The notes below the pieces were generated by a model, which saw only the letters and a program-made list of their open reading frames with translations, was not told where the DNA came from and made no database searches. Below, piece by piece: positions 33,901-42,304 of a stretch of 64,000 nt of DNA. Origin of the DNA: Deltaproteobacteria bacterium (GTDB lineage Bacteria; Acidobacteriota; Thermoanaerobaculia; Multivoradales; JAHZIX01); contig JAHZIX010000045.1 in the NCBI GenBank assembly GCA_022601195.1, forward strand, positions 692,884 through 756,883, written 5' to 3'. The position numbers were made by a program, and so were the translations under genes. The first letter of the stretch is position 1; the number at the start of each line of letters is the position of its first letter.

Positions 33901-34223
33901 CCGTGCGATTCCGTGGCGTCATGGAGAAGTGCACTTACTGTGTGCAGCGAATCAATCAGGTCAAGATCGACGCCAAGGTGCAGGATCGCGATATTCGGGA
34001 TGGGGAGATTGTCTCCGCCTGTCAGCAGGCCTGTCCTTCAGAAGCGATCGTCTTTGGAGACATCAATGACGAGGCGTCGAAGGTGCGCCGCTGGAAGGAG
34101 TCTCCCCTCAACTACGCCTTGCTGGAGGAGTTGGGGACTCGTCCGCGCACGACCTATTTGGCCAAATTGACCAACCCCAACCCTGGGCTCGAGAGTCCCA
34201 AGCCAGAATCGGAGAGGAGCTGA
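30945..34223 (+). CDS. actB: Alternative complex III iron-sulfur / molybdopterin-fold subunit ActB
   Basis: 1092 residues. The ~110-residue leader is followed by SRRSFLHLAGAGLALAGLTGC (115-135), which reads both as a twin-arginine motif and a lipobox. The central region has the molybdopterin oxidoreductase fold. The C-terminal domain has four Fe-S cysteine clusters: CTGCNACVVAC, CMQCEQAPCEVVC, CVGTRYCSNNC, and CTYCVQRI with CQQAC. In ActB the cofactor site is empty and the clusters bind three [4Fe-4S] and one [3Fe-4S]; that is family knowledge. It is one base from actC. Confidence 0.95.
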   Translation: MTLKDHKGNGTGAPPRTLGGGNSSPLTVLPEEGRLAKEQHPLDQGPQSSPSPKGSLQESLAQEELNLAAVRDRLDGTSGKTFWRSLDELAQAEGFQDMLHREFPRQAAEWDDGVSRRSFLHLAGAGLALAGLTGCTRQPAERLVPYVRQPEEIVPGRPLFFATASTLAGYATGLLAESHMGRPTKVEGNPEHLDSLGASDVINQASTLGLYDPDRSTSVTHIGRLTTWETFVEKIQGAVRAQEALAGEGLRILTGASSSPTLESQWAEIEKRFPKAKWVQFEPVGQGERGAGAELAFGRTAEVRYDLSAAEVIFSLDADFLTQGPGHLRHARQFAAGRRTHENGGTMSRLYAVESTPTSTGTQADHRLPLSSVEIGHLVLAVAERVGVPGVSTPPSFTRPSVVAWADAVAMDLAAHRGRSLVVVGEYASAAVQAVAHGINEALGNVGSTVIYQEPVTGQSADSHGALRNLVEEMEQGKVDLLMILDTNPVFSAPADLDFVGALGKVKLGVHLGLYEDETAEYCHWHVPQAHFLEGWSDARGSDGTVSLVQPLIEPLFQGRTVHQLLAILTGQAGYSAYELVEGYWISQGLSGKAWKKALHDGYLAESALPALDVVVSNAGVAKAARELSGAESGDGLELIFRPDPSIYDGRFANSGWLQEVPKPLTKLTWDNALMISPATVERLGLAGEQKSGGFLPKQLKGEAAKAGHLLSASGRMVRLTVEGRSLEVPLWVLPGQADGVLTLHLGFGRGRAGRVGTGIGFDAYQIRTSQHPWKVSGAEIALTGATYPLSSTQLHHNIPVESQEAKKRHMVRTASLEEFMAEPDVIHHMGHAEMAERSLYPGFEYKNLAWGMTIDLSSCTGCNACVVACQAENNIPVVGKEQVGKGREMQWLRIDRYFEGDLENPKVHHQPVPCMQCEQAPCEVVCPVAATVHNEDGLNDMVYNRCVGTRYCSNNCPYKVRRFNFLKFNDTDDPLVAMGRNPDVTVRFRGVMEKCTYCVQRINQVKIDAKVQDRDIRDGEIVSACQQACPSEAIVFGDINDEASKVRRWKESPLNYALLEELGTRPRTTYLAKLTNPNPGLESPKPESERS

Positions 34224-34224
34224 G

Positions 34225-35667
34225 ATGGCTTTCGGCGAGCAATCACCGGTAGGCAAGGGCGCTAGAGCCCAGGCCTCGAAGACCCAAGCCCAGATGGCTA
34301 AACCCCCTGAGTTGCCCTTGGTAGGTGCCGGACACGACAACAAGAGCGTGACCGAGGAAATCAGTGGCGTCGTCTTTGGCAAGACGCCCCTGTGGTGGTT
34401 TGGTGCCTTGGCGGTGAGCGGTGCGGTGATGGTGATGATGCTGTACGCGATCATCTACCTTCTTTTCACCGGCACCGGCGTTTGGGGGCTGAACATTCCC
34501 GTGGGCTGGGGCTTCGCCATCATCAACTTCGTTTGGTGGATCGGCATTGGTCACGCGGGAACGCTGATCTCCGCCATTCTCTTATTGCTCAACCAGAGCT
34601 GGCGAACCTCCATCAACCGGTTTGCTGAGGCGATGACTTTATTCGCCGTGGCCTGTGCGGGTCTGTTTCCCATATTGCATACGGGACGACCCTGGCTCGC
34701 GGTCTATTGGCTCTTGCCCTACCCCAACACCATGGGCTTATGGCCCCAGTTTCGCAGCCCTTTGATTTGGGATGTCTTTGCCGTGTCGACTTACTTCACC
34801 ATCTCTCTGCTGTTTTGGTACGTCGGCCTGGTGCCGGATCTGGCCGCCATGCGCGATCGCGCCAAGAACCGACTGGCCGCGAAGGTATACGGGGTGTTCT
34901 CTCTAGGCTGGCGAGGCTCCGCTGCCCACTGGCACAACTACGAGTCCCTCTACCTGCTTCTCGCGGGCATCTCGACGCCGTTGGTGCTGTCGGTTCACAC
35001 GGTGGTGAGCTTCGACTTTTCAGTGGGGCAACTTCCCGGTTGGCATGCGACGATCTTCCCTCCCTACTTCGTTGCGGGAGCGATCTACGCCGGCTTTGCC
35101 ATGGTGCTCTTGCTAGCTATCCCCCTGCGGGTGATGTTCAAGCTGCAAGATTTCATCACCCTGCGCCACCTCGAGAATATGGGCAAGGTCACCCTGGCCA
35201 CCGGCATGATCGTCGCCTATGGCTATCTGGTAGAGGTCTTCATGGCCTTCTACAGCGGCAACCAATACGAAGCCTTCATGATTCTCAACCGCATCACCGG
35301 CCCCTACCAAGTGCAGTGGTGGTTGTTGTTGCTATGCAATGCACTGGCACCCCAGGTGTTGTGGGTCAAGAGCTGGCGGCGTTCGCCGTTGGTGCTCTTC
35401 CTGGTCTCCATCGTCGTTTCCATCGGCATGTGGCTGGAGCGCTTCATCATCGTTGTGACCAGCTTGCATCGAGATTTCCTACCTAGTTCCTGGGGAATGT
35501 ACGCCGGAACGAAGTGGGATTGGGCTCTCTACATCGGCACCATGGGCATGTTCCTGACACTGTTTTTCCTCTTCATTCGCTTCGTGCCGATGATCTCGAT
35601 CTTCGAAATGCGCACGATCGTTCCCGATCGCAAGAATCTCGACGAAGCGCCGAAAGGAGGCGCCTGA
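34225..35667 (+). CDS. actC: Alternative complex III membrane subunit ActC (NrfD/PsrC family)
   Basis: 480 residues with about ten membrane helices. The quinol-site helices carry the family signature WWIGIGHAGTLISAILLLLN, then WRTSINRFAEAMTLFAV and LHTGRPW. Further conserved blocks are SLYLLLAGISTPLVLSVHTVVSFDF and MWLERFIIVVTSLHRDFLPS. ActC is the main quinol-oxidising, possibly proton-translocating subunit. No equivalent is present in the minus-strand ActA/ActB locus at 1-9 kb, which is what sets that locus apart. The stop overlaps actD by one base. Confidence 0.95.
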   Translation: MAFGEQSPVGKGARAQASKTQAQMAKPPELPLVGAGHDNKSVTEEISGVVFGKTPLWWFGALAVSGAVMVMMLYAIIYLLFTGTGVWGLNIPVGWGFAIINFVWWIGIGHAGTLISAILLLLNQSWRTSINRFAEAMTLFAVACAGLFPILHTGRPWLAVYWLLPYPNTMGLWPQFRSPLIWDVFAVSTYFTISLLFWYVGLVPDLAAMRDRAKNRLAAKVYGVFSLGWRGSAAHWHNYESLYLLLAGISTPLVLSVHTVVSFDFSVGQLPGWHATIFPPYFVAGAIYAGFAMVLLLAIPLRVMFKLQDFITLRHLENMGKVTLATGMIVAYGYLVEVFMAFYSGNQYEAFMILNRITGPYQVQWWLLLLCNALAPQVLWVKSWRRSPLVLFLVSIVVSIGMWLERFIIVVTSLHRDFLPSSWGMYAGTKWDWALYIGTMGMFLTLFFLFIRFVPMISIFEMRTIVPDRKNLDEAPKGGA

Positions 35668-36218
35668 TGCACGATCAACAGGAAGAACCGCGGTTGTATG
35701 GCCTCATGGCAGAGTTCGAGACGGCAGAGGATCTCGCCAAAGCCTGTCACCAGAGCTACGAGGCGGGCTACCGAGTACAGGATGCCTTTTCGCCCTACCC
35801 GGTAGAGGAAGTTTCTGAGGCCCTCGGCCACCACAAGAGCTATGTGCCTCTTTTGATGCTCTGTGGCGGCATAGTCGGTGCTTTGACAGGGTTTGGGCTG
35901 CAGTACATCACCTCCGTTCATGTCTACGCTTTGAATATCGGTGGGCGGCCCTTGAACAGCTGGCCCGCCTTCATTCCAGTCACGTTTGAGGTGACGATTC
36001 TCTTCGCGGGGATCTGTGGAGTGCTCGGTATGTTTGCCCTCAATGGGTTACCGCGGCCCCACCACCCGGTTTTCAACGTCAAGCGCTTCGCTGCCCACGC
36101 CTCTACGGACGGCTTTTTTCTTTGCATCGAGGCGGCGGATCCCAAATTTGATCGAGACGGAACCGAGACTTTCTTGCGCAGTCTCCATCCCAGCGAGGTG
36201 TCGGAAGTTGAGAACTAG
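35667..36218 (+). CDS. actD: Alternative complex III subunit ActD
   Basis: 183 residues from ATG 35667 with a strong AAAGGAGG. An N-terminal soluble domain (LYGLMAEFETAEDLAKACHQSYEAGYRVQDAFSPYPV) is followed by a two-helix membrane hairpin (about 50-125) and a C-terminal cytoplasmic segment ending FFLCIEAADPKF. This is the standard ActD layout. It probably binds the cytoplasmic side of ActC. The gene order actC-actD-actE-actF is canonical. Confidence 0.93.
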   Translation: MHDQQEEPRLYGLMAEFETAEDLAKACHQSYEAGYRVQDAFSPYPVEEVSEALGHHKSYVPLLMLCGGIVGALTGFGLQYITSVHVYALNIGGRPLNSWPAFIPVTFEVTILFAGICGVLGMFALNGLPRPHHPVFNVKRFAAHASTDGFFLCIEAADPKFDRDGTETFLRSLHPSEVSEVEN

Positions 36219-37095
36219 ACATCCTGAGCGACCCGTTGCTCCCAGACCCACTGCTTTTGGTCCCGCAGGCTTTGGACTCGCAGTCTCGAGCCGGCTAGAG
36301 CGCCCTGGAGGTGGCTCGCTTCGGACCGCGGCTGCGTTCGTGGCAGCTTTGATTCTGATGACCGGCTGCCGCCAGGATATGCATGACCAGGCGAAGTATG
36401 AGCCGCTGGAAACCAATCCGATCTTTGCCAACGACATGGCTTCTCGCCCTCTGGTGGCGAACACCGTGCCGCGGGGATTCCTGCGAGAAGACACGGCTTT
36501 TTTCACTGGATTGGGAGAGGGGAAAGAGCCCTTGGACGCTTTCCCCATGAAGGCTCTTCGGCAGCGTTGGGTTCACGGCGAAACGATGACGGACACGGAA
36601 ATGAATCGAGCTCTACTGCTGAAAGGCAAAAAGCGCTTCGACACCTTCTGCTCCCCTTGTCATGACACCGTCGGCACCGGCAACGGCACCATCGTGCAGC
36701 GCGGTTTCAAGAAGCCACCGTCTCTTCACGAAGACCGGTTGCGAGAGGCCCTTCCGGGCTATTTCGTCAACGTCATTACCGAGGGTTTCGGCCAGATGTC
36801 CAGCTATGCTCCGCAGATCGTTCCGGAGGACCGTTGGGCCGTAGCTGCCTACATTCGGGCATTGCAGTTGAGTCAGAACGCCCGCCTCGCGGAGTTGCCT
36901 CCGGAGGTCGAGCGTAACTTCCGTCAAGCACTGGCCGCAGGGTCCTCTTCGGAGACCTCGGGAGATCATGGGGAAGCCTCGGGCCACGGGGGGCATGCCT
37001 CGAAGAGCCCCGACGAAGAATCCCGGTCTTCAGAACTACCGGCTTCCGAGTCGGCCAATCTAGCCGCCACCGATATCGAGGTAGGAGAGTCATGA
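36208..37095 (+). CDS. actE: Alternative complex III monoheme cytochrome c lipoprotein ActE
   Basis: About 295 residues from a TTG at 36208, which has GAGG nine bases upstream and overlaps the actD end by 11 bases. The hydrophobic segment ends in the lipobox ALILMTGC, so the protein is lipid-anchored. The heme motif is CSPCH, with a C-terminal EDRWAVAAYIRALQLS helix. The last ~70 residues are Ser/Glu/His-rich and low complexity. It transfers electrons within ACIII toward cytochrome c or the oxidase. The end overlaps actF (ATGA). Confidence 0.92.
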   Translation: MRTRHPERPVAPRPTAFGPAGFGLAVSSRLERPGGGSLRTAAAFVAALILMTGCRQDMHDQAKYEPLETNPIFANDMASRPLVANTVPRGFLREDTAFFTGLGEGKEPLDAFPMKALRQRWVHGETMTDTEMNRALLLKGKKRFDTFCSPCHDTVGTGNGTIVQRGFKKPPSLHEDRLREALPGYFVNVITEGFGQMSSYAPQIVPEDRWAVAAYIRALQLSQNARLAELPPEVERNFRQALAAGSSSETSGDHGEASGHGGHASKSPDEESRSSELPASESANLAATDIEVGES

Positions 37096-38273
37096 GCGAG
37101 CACCGCATCGAGCTTACGGCGGAGCGTTTCCAAGCGCCCCCAGCCTTGAGCCGCATTCAGGTGGGAGGCCTGGTCGTTGGCGCCGTCGCTCTCGGCCTAG
37201 CCTGGCTCGCCGGAGGTGGAGAGCAGTTCTACCAGTCGTATCTGGTGGCCTATCTCTTCTGGCTGAGCATTTCCCTGGGAAGTCTCGGACTACTGATCAT
37301 CCAACACATGACCCAGGGTGATTGGGGTTTGGTGACGCGCCGAATCAACGAAGCGAGCGCAGCTACCTTGACGCTGCTAGCGGTTCTCTTCCTGCCCATT
37401 TGGACGGGCCTCGAGTCGATCTACAAATGGACCAAGGCGGATCCCCACGACCACTTGTTGGCGGCCAAGTTGTGGTTTCTCAACAAGAGCGACTTCGGCC
37501 TACGAGTGATCTGTTACTTCGCCATTTGGCTCGTTCTGACCTGGGTGCTGATCGCCCTGTCCAGTCGGCAGGACAAGAATCCCAGCCCGGGGCTGATCAA
37601 TAAGATGCGTGCCGTGGCGGCTCCAGGAATCGTCGTCTGTGGCATTGTGGTGACCCTGGTTTCGGTGGATTTGCTGATGTCGCTGGACCCTCACTGGTAC
37701 TCGTCCATGTATGGCGTTTACTTCATCGGTACGATTCTGGTGGCGGGAATGACCTTTCTGATCTTGGTGGGTCACTGGCTGAGTCGGCGAGCCCCCATGA
37801 ATGAGGTGCTCGGTCCGAAGATTTTCTACGCTCAGGGCAAGCTTCTTTTGGCCTTCGTGATGTTGTGGGCTTACTTTGGAGTTTCCCAGCTGGTGATCAT
37901 CTGGGCGGCCAATTTGCCGGAGGAGATCCTCTGGTACCAGGAACGCACCCAAGGAGGCTGGCTGCAGGTCGGTCTGGTGGTGGTCTTCGGTCACTTTCTC
38001 CTACCCTTCTTGATGTTGCTATCTCGGTCACGAAAGCACGCCAGTGGACGCTTGGCCCGAGTCGCTGCCCTGTTGCTGGTGGTGCATTTCCTGGACTACT
38101 ACTGGCAGGCAGCGCCGACCTTTCACCACCACTTGACTTTCCACTGGCTGGACTTGGCCACCCTCGTAGGCCTCGGTGGTCTGTGGTTGGGAGTATTTGC
38201 CACCCTGCTCAAACGGCGCCCGTTGGTGCCGGTGGGCGATGCCTACTTGCCGGAGGTGTTCACCCATGAGTGA
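37092..38273 (+). CDS. actF: Alternative complex III membrane subunit ActF
   Basis: 393 residues with about ten membrane helices. ActF is a shorter relative of ActC. Conserved stretches include YLFWLSISLGSLGLLIIQHMTQGDWG, FLPIWTGLESIYKWT and DPHWYSSMYGVYFI. The helix-bundle half of ActF pairs with ActC in known structures and is thought to contribute to proton movement; this is family knowledge. The gene is coupled to actE and overlaps the next small gene by eight bases. Confidence 0.93.
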   Translation: MSEHRIELTAERFQAPPALSRIQVGGLVVGAVALGLAWLAGGGEQFYQSYLVAYLFWLSISLGSLGLLIIQHMTQGDWGLVTRRINEASAATLTLLAVLFLPIWTGLESIYKWTKADPHDHLLAAKLWFLNKSDFGLRVICYFAIWLVLTWVLIALSSRQDKNPSPGLINKMRAVAAPGIVVCGIVVTLVSVDLLMSLDPHWYSSMYGVYFIGTILVAGMTFLILVGHWLSRRAPMNEVLGPKIFYAQGKLLLAFVMLWAYFGVSQLVIIWAANLPEEILWYQERTQGGWLQVGLVVVFGHFLLPFLMLLSRSRKHASGRLARVAALLLVVHFLDYYWQAAPTFHHHLTFHWLDLATLVGLGGLWLGVFATLLKRRPLVPVGDAYLPEVFTHE

Positions 38274-38733
38274 TCCCCATCACGATTCCGAACCTACGGC
38301 CTTTGACCAAGAGATCGACTACGGCAAGATCCGCAGCTTCGGCTTCGGTCTCCTCCTGGTGACGCTCGTTTCTATGGCGGTGACCTGGTGGGTTGTTGTC
38401 AGCGCTCGCAACGAGGCGCGGAGTCAAGACGCACCGCTCTCTCCTCTGGCACAAGCAGCCGAGACCTGGGAGCCACCGGGCCCGCAGCTTCAGGAATTTC
38501 CCCCGACCCTCGACATGGCCGCCCTTCGGGCCTGGGAGCAGGGTCGGCTGAATCACTTTGCAGAAGTCGACGGGGCAGAGGGAATGATCCGGATTCCCAT
38601 CGACCAAGCCATCGACATTCTCGCCGTTCGGGGTTTTCCCGAGCGGGGAGACGTCGAGGCCGTGGCTCATGAGGTCTTCGGTGGCGTCCGTACCCAGGAT
38701 GTCTCCCCTATTCCAACCCAAGGAGCCCAGTGA
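38266..38733 (+). CDS. Small single-span membrane protein of the act-cox operon
   Basis: 155 residues from ATG 38266, overlapping the actF stop. One transmembrane helix (about 25-47) is followed by a periplasmic domain. RIPIDQAIDILAVRGFPERGD is a segment often found in small proteins encoded beside cytochrome oxidase operons. It has no Cys-His heme motif. Its place between actF and a SCO gene suggests an assembly or stabilising factor for the ACIII-oxidase supercomplex, but there is no direct evidence for that. Confidence 0.8.
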   Translation: MSDPHHDSEPTAFDQEIDYGKIRSFGFGLLLVTLVSMAVTWWVVVSARNEARSQDAPLSPLAQAAETWEPPGPQLQEFPPTLDMAALRAWEQGRLNHFAEVDGAEGMIRIPIDQAIDILAVRGFPERGDVEAVAHEVFGGVRTQDVSPIPTQGAQ

Positions 38734-38734
38734 C

Positions 38735-39661
38735 GTGATGCTCATCCAATCCGTGAGACGGAGCTGGGGTGCCGCAGGGTGGCGAGTGTCTCCACGATCG
38801 AGGCTCGGGGCAGGGCTGCTGCTCTTCGGCCTAGGGGCGTTGCTGCTCTCCTGGCAACCGGCCGCTGCTCAAGGCTTGGGCACTCGGGATGCCGGCGGAC
38901 AAAGCTCCAATATCCTGCCGGAGAACCTCCAGGATGTTGGCTTCGACCAACGCCTCGGGGAACCTTTGCCTTTGGACGCGACTTTCCTGGATGAGTCGGG
39001 CAACTCAGTTCGACTCGGCAGCTACTTCGGTGAGCGGCCGGTGATCCTCGCCCTGGTCTACTACGAATGCCCGATGCTCTGCACTCTGGTGCTCGATGGT
39101 GTGTCCCGTGCTCTCAAAGGAGTGACCTTTGAGCCCGGGTCGGAATTCGATGTGGTGGCGGTGAGCTTCGATCCGGGAGAGACCCCGGCGATGGCCGCTG
39201 CCGCCAAGGAGGAAACCCTGAGCCGCTACGGTGGGTCGGATACCGCTCGCGGATGGCATTTTCTTACCGGAAATGAAGATTCGATTCGCCAGCTCACGGA
39301 AGCTGCCGGATTCCGCTATCGCTACGACGAAAAAACGGATGAGTACGCTCATGTCGGAGGAATCGTGGTGGCGACCTCCAGCGGCGAGATTTCCCGCTAT
39401 GCCTTTGGCGTCGACTATGCGCCGAGGGACGTTCGTCTCGCTCTGGTCGAGGCCTCGGAGAACCGGATCGGTTCCGCCGTGGATCAATTCCTGCTGTTCT
39501 GCTTTCACTACGACCCGGCGACGGGTAAGTACAGCGCTGCTGTTTTGAATCTGGTGCGAGCCGGTGGCATCGTAACCCTTTTGTCCCTGGGTCTGGCCAT
39601 GGGCCTCATGACCCGTCGGAGGCGCGCTGAGTTGACACCACGCACCCTAGGAAACGCCTGA
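38735..39661 (+). CDS. SCO-type copper chaperone with C-terminal anchor
   Basis: About 308 residues from a GTG at 38735 with GGAG nine bases upstream; the next codon is ATG and could also serve. A signal peptide ends near PAAAQG. The thioredoxin-fold domain carries YYECPMLC (CxxxC copper site) and a later EYAHVGG His. A C-terminal membrane helix (AGGIVTLLSLGLAMGLM) follows the DQFLLFCFHYDPATGKY segment. It differs from the SCO at 9254-9904 in size and topology. Position directly before coxB points to CuA assembly. Confidence 0.9.
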   Translation: MMLIQSVRRSWGAAGWRVSPRSRLGAGLLLFGLGALLLSWQPAAAQGLGTRDAGGQSSNILPENLQDVGFDQRLGEPLPLDATFLDESGNSVRLGSYFGERPVILALVYYECPMLCTLVLDGVSRALKGVTFEPGSEFDVVAVSFDPGETPAMAAAAKEETLSRYGGSDTARGWHFLTGNEDSIRQLTEAAGFRYRYDEKTDEYAHVGGIVVATSSGEISRYAFGVDYAPRDVRLALVEASENRIGSAVDQFLLFCFHYDPATGKYSAAVLNLVRAGGIVTLLSLGLAMGLMTRRRRAELTPRTLGNA

Positions 39662-39662
39662 C

Positions 39663-40661
39663 ATGGAAATCCTAAGAAATCTTCCGCTCTTCCCGGAGAG
39701 TGCATCGACCTTCGCTAGAGACGTCGATGCGCTCTACTTCTTCGGCCTGTTCATCGCAGCTTTCTTCTCCCTATTGATCGCCGTGCTGGTGGTTGTCTTT
39801 GCTGTGAAGTTCAAGCGGCGTTCCGAAAACGACTACGGAATCCCGGAAAAGACATCTCTGCCTCTCGAGATCACCTGGTCGGTGATTCCATTGATCATCG
39901 TCCTGGGACTGTTCTTTTGGGGAGTGAAGGTCTTCGTCATTCTGTACCGGCCACCGGCCGACGCGGTCGAGTATTTCGCCGTCGGCAAGCAGTGGATGTG
40001 GAAGTTTCAGCATCCGGAAGGGAATCGGGAAATCAACGATCTCCATGTGCCCGTCGGGGTTCCCATCAAGCTGACCATGACTTCCGAGGACGTCATCCAC
40101 AGCTTCTTCGTACCGGCTTTTCGGGTCAAGGCAGATGTTCTTCCGGCGCGTTACACGACGGTGTGGTTCGAGGCCACCAAGCCTGGCAAGTACCACCTTT
40201 TCTGTGCCGAGTTCTGCGGCGCAGAGCACTCCCGCATGGGAGGGTCGGTGTATGTCATGGAACCTCACGACTATGAAGCGTGGCTGGCAGGCGAGGAGCC
40301 TGGCAAGTCGCTTCTGGCCAGTGGCGAGGAGTTGTTTACGGATTTGGCTTGCCACACTTGCCATACCGGCGATACGGGAGGGAGGGGACCTCTCCTAACC
40401 AACTTGACGGGCAGCGAAGCTTTGCTGGCCGATGGCAGAACCCAGGAACGGGATGACCTCTACTTGCGAGAGTCGATTCTCGATCCGGCTGCCAAGATTG
40501 TCGCCGGCTACCAGCCCCTGATGCCTTCTTTTCAAGGGCAGATCAATGAGGAGCAGCTGCTCGCGCTGATCCGCTACGTCAAACAGCTGAATCAGACGGC
40601 ACCCGGTGAGGGTGTCCAGACCGCAGCGCAGTCTTCTGCTGCCGCTGCCGATGAAGGATAG
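39663..40661 (+). CDS. coxB: Cytochrome c oxidase subunit II with fused cytochrome c (caa3 type)
   Basis: 332 residues. Two N-terminal membrane helices are followed by the CuA domain, with VIHSFFVPAF and the ligand cluster CAEFCGAEHSRM. A cytochrome c domain is fused at the C-terminus (CHTCH near residue 237, then MPSFQGQINEEQLLALIRYVKQL with the distal Met). The fused heme is the hallmark of caa3 oxidases. In organisms with ACIII the two complexes can form a supercomplex; the operon here supports that. Confidence 0.95.
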   Translation: MEILRNLPLFPESASTFARDVDALYFFGLFIAAFFSLLIAVLVVVFAVKFKRRSENDYGIPEKTSLPLEITWSVIPLIIVLGLFFWGVKVFVILYRPPADAVEYFAVGKQWMWKFQHPEGNREINDLHVPVGVPIKLTMTSEDVIHSFFVPAFRVKADVLPARYTTVWFEATKPGKYHLFCAEFCGAEHSRMGGSVYVMEPHDYEAWLAGEEPGKSLLASGEELFTDLACHTCHTGDTGGRGPLLTNLTGSEALLADGRTQERDDLYLRESILDPAAKIVAGYQPLMPSFQGQINEEQLLALIRYVKQLNQTAPGEGVQTAAQSSAAAADEG

Positions 40662-40666
40662 GGACG

Positions 40667-42304
40667 ATGTCCAACGCCAAATCTAAGGAACGGCCCGAGG
40701 GCTATCCCGACCGCCACTACCTCAACGCTGCTCACGGCCTGAAGTCGTGGTTTCTGACCACAGACCACAAGCGCATCGGACTGTTGTATCTGCTGGCCAT
40801 CACCTTGTTCTTCTTTTTGGGTGGAGCCTTCGCGGTACTGATTCGCCTCGAGCTGGCGACTCCCGGTGGGGATCTGGTGCAGCCGGAGACTTACAACCGG
40901 CTGTTCACGATGCACGGCATCGTCATGATCTTCTTCTTCCTGATCCCTTCGATTCCGGCAGTGCTGGGCAATTTCCTTCTGCCGTTGATGATCGGTGCCA
41001 AAGATGTGGCGTTTCCCCGTCTCAACTTGGCCAGCTGGTACGTCTACATGGCTGGTGGCATCTTCACTCTTTGGGCCCTCTTCGAAGGAGGCCTCAACAC
41101 CGGCTGGACGTTCTACACACCGCTGAGCACGGTGTATTCCAATACTGCGGTGACAACGGCGGGCATCGGCATTTTCATTACGGGCTTTTCTTCGATCCTT
41201 ACCGGGATGAATTTCATCGTCACCATTCATCGCATGCGAGCTCCGGGGCTGACCTGGTTTCGACTACCTCTCTTCGTATGGTCCCAGTACGCGACCAGCC
41301 TGATTCAGATTCTAGGCACGCCGGTACTGGCCATCACGGTGTTGCTGCTGGCATTGGAGCGGACTCTCAAGCTCGGAATCTTCGACCCGGCTCTGGGGGG
41401 AGATCCGGTGCTCTTTCAGCACCTGTTCTGGTTCTACTCTCATCCGGCGGTGTACATCATGATCCTGCCCGCCATGGGGGTGATCAGCGAGCTCATCGCG
41501 ACCTTCTCCCGGAAGCGCGTCTTTGGTTATCGCTTCGTGGCTTTCGCCAGTGTCGCCATTGCGATCTTGGGCTTCTTGGTTTGGGGTCACCACCTCTTCG
41601 TCAGCGGCCAGTCGGTGTATGCCGGCGCAGTTTTCTCTGTACTGAGCATGTTGGTGGCGATTCCCTCGGCGGTGAAGGTGTTCAATTGGACGGCGACCTT
41701 GTACAAGGGAGCTGTCTCCTGGGAAACGCCGATGCTCTACGCTTTGGGCTTCATCGGCCTGTTCACCATCGGCGGGCTGACGGGGGTCATGCTGGCCACC
41801 ATGGGCATCGATATTCATGTCCATGACACGTACTTCATCGTTGCCCATTTCCACTACATCATGGTGGGTGGGGCGATCATGGGCTACTTGGGCGGTCTGC
41901 ACTATTGGTGGCCGAAAATCGCTGGGCGCCTGTACCCGGTGTTCTTGTCCAAGTTCGCTGCCATCATCATCTTCGTGGGCTTCAACCTGACCTTTTTCCC
42001 TCAATTCATTTTGGGGTATTTGGGGATGCCACGGCGCTACCACTCTTACCCGGACGAGTTTCAGGTATTGAATGTCATGTCCAGTGCTGGCGCTACCATT
42101 CTTGGCATCGGCTATCTCATTCCCATGCTCTACTTCGCTTGGTCGATGTTCTATGGCAAGCGCTGCACCCAGAACCCCTGGGGGGCCAAGGGTCTCGAAT
42201 GGGAGACGGCGTCTCCGCCTCCGACCTTGAATTTCGACGAGATCCCGACGGTGACCGAGGAACCCTACGACTACACGCCGAAGGAGGTGCAACATGCAGG
42301 CTAG
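40667..42304 (+). CDS. coxA: Cytochrome c oxidase subunit I (A2-type heme-copper oxidase)
   Basis: 545 residues, about 12 membrane helices. Heme and CuB ligands appear in MHGIVMIFF, HPAVYIMILP, VWGHHLF and HDTYFIVAHFHYIM. The helix VI motif reads FYSHPAVY rather than GHPEVY, so the D-channel glutamate of A1 enzymes is missing and the Tyr-Ser pair of A2-type oxidases is present. A2 enzymes are known from Rhodothermus and Thermus relatives. It reduces oxygen to water and pumps protons. It overlaps coxC by 11 bases. Confidence 0.96.
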   Translation: MSNAKSKERPEGYPDRHYLNAAHGLKSWFLTTDHKRIGLLYLLAITLFFFLGGAFAVLIRLELATPGGDLVQPETYNRLFTMHGIVMIFFFLIPSIPAVLGNFLLPLMIGAKDVAFPRLNLASWYVYMAGGIFTLWALFEGGLNTGWTFYTPLSTVYSNTAVTTAGIGIFITGFSSILTGMNFIVTIHRMRAPGLTWFRLPLFVWSQYATSLIQILGTPVLAITVLLLALERTLKLGIFDPALGGDPVLFQHLFWFYSHPAVYIMILPAMGVISELIATFSRKRVFGYRFVAFASVAIAILGFLVWGHHLFVSGQSVYAGAVFSVLSMLVAIPSAVKVFNWTATLYKGAVSWETPMLYALGFIGLFTIGGLTGVMLATMGIDIHVHDTYFIVAHFHYIMVGGAIMGYLGGLHYWWPKIAGRLYPVFLSKFAAIIIFVGFNLTFFPQFILGYLGMPRRYHSYPDEFQVLNVMSSAGATILGIGYLIPMLYFAWSMFYGKRCTQNPWGAKGLEWETASPPPTLNFDEIPTVTEEPYDYTPKEVQHAG

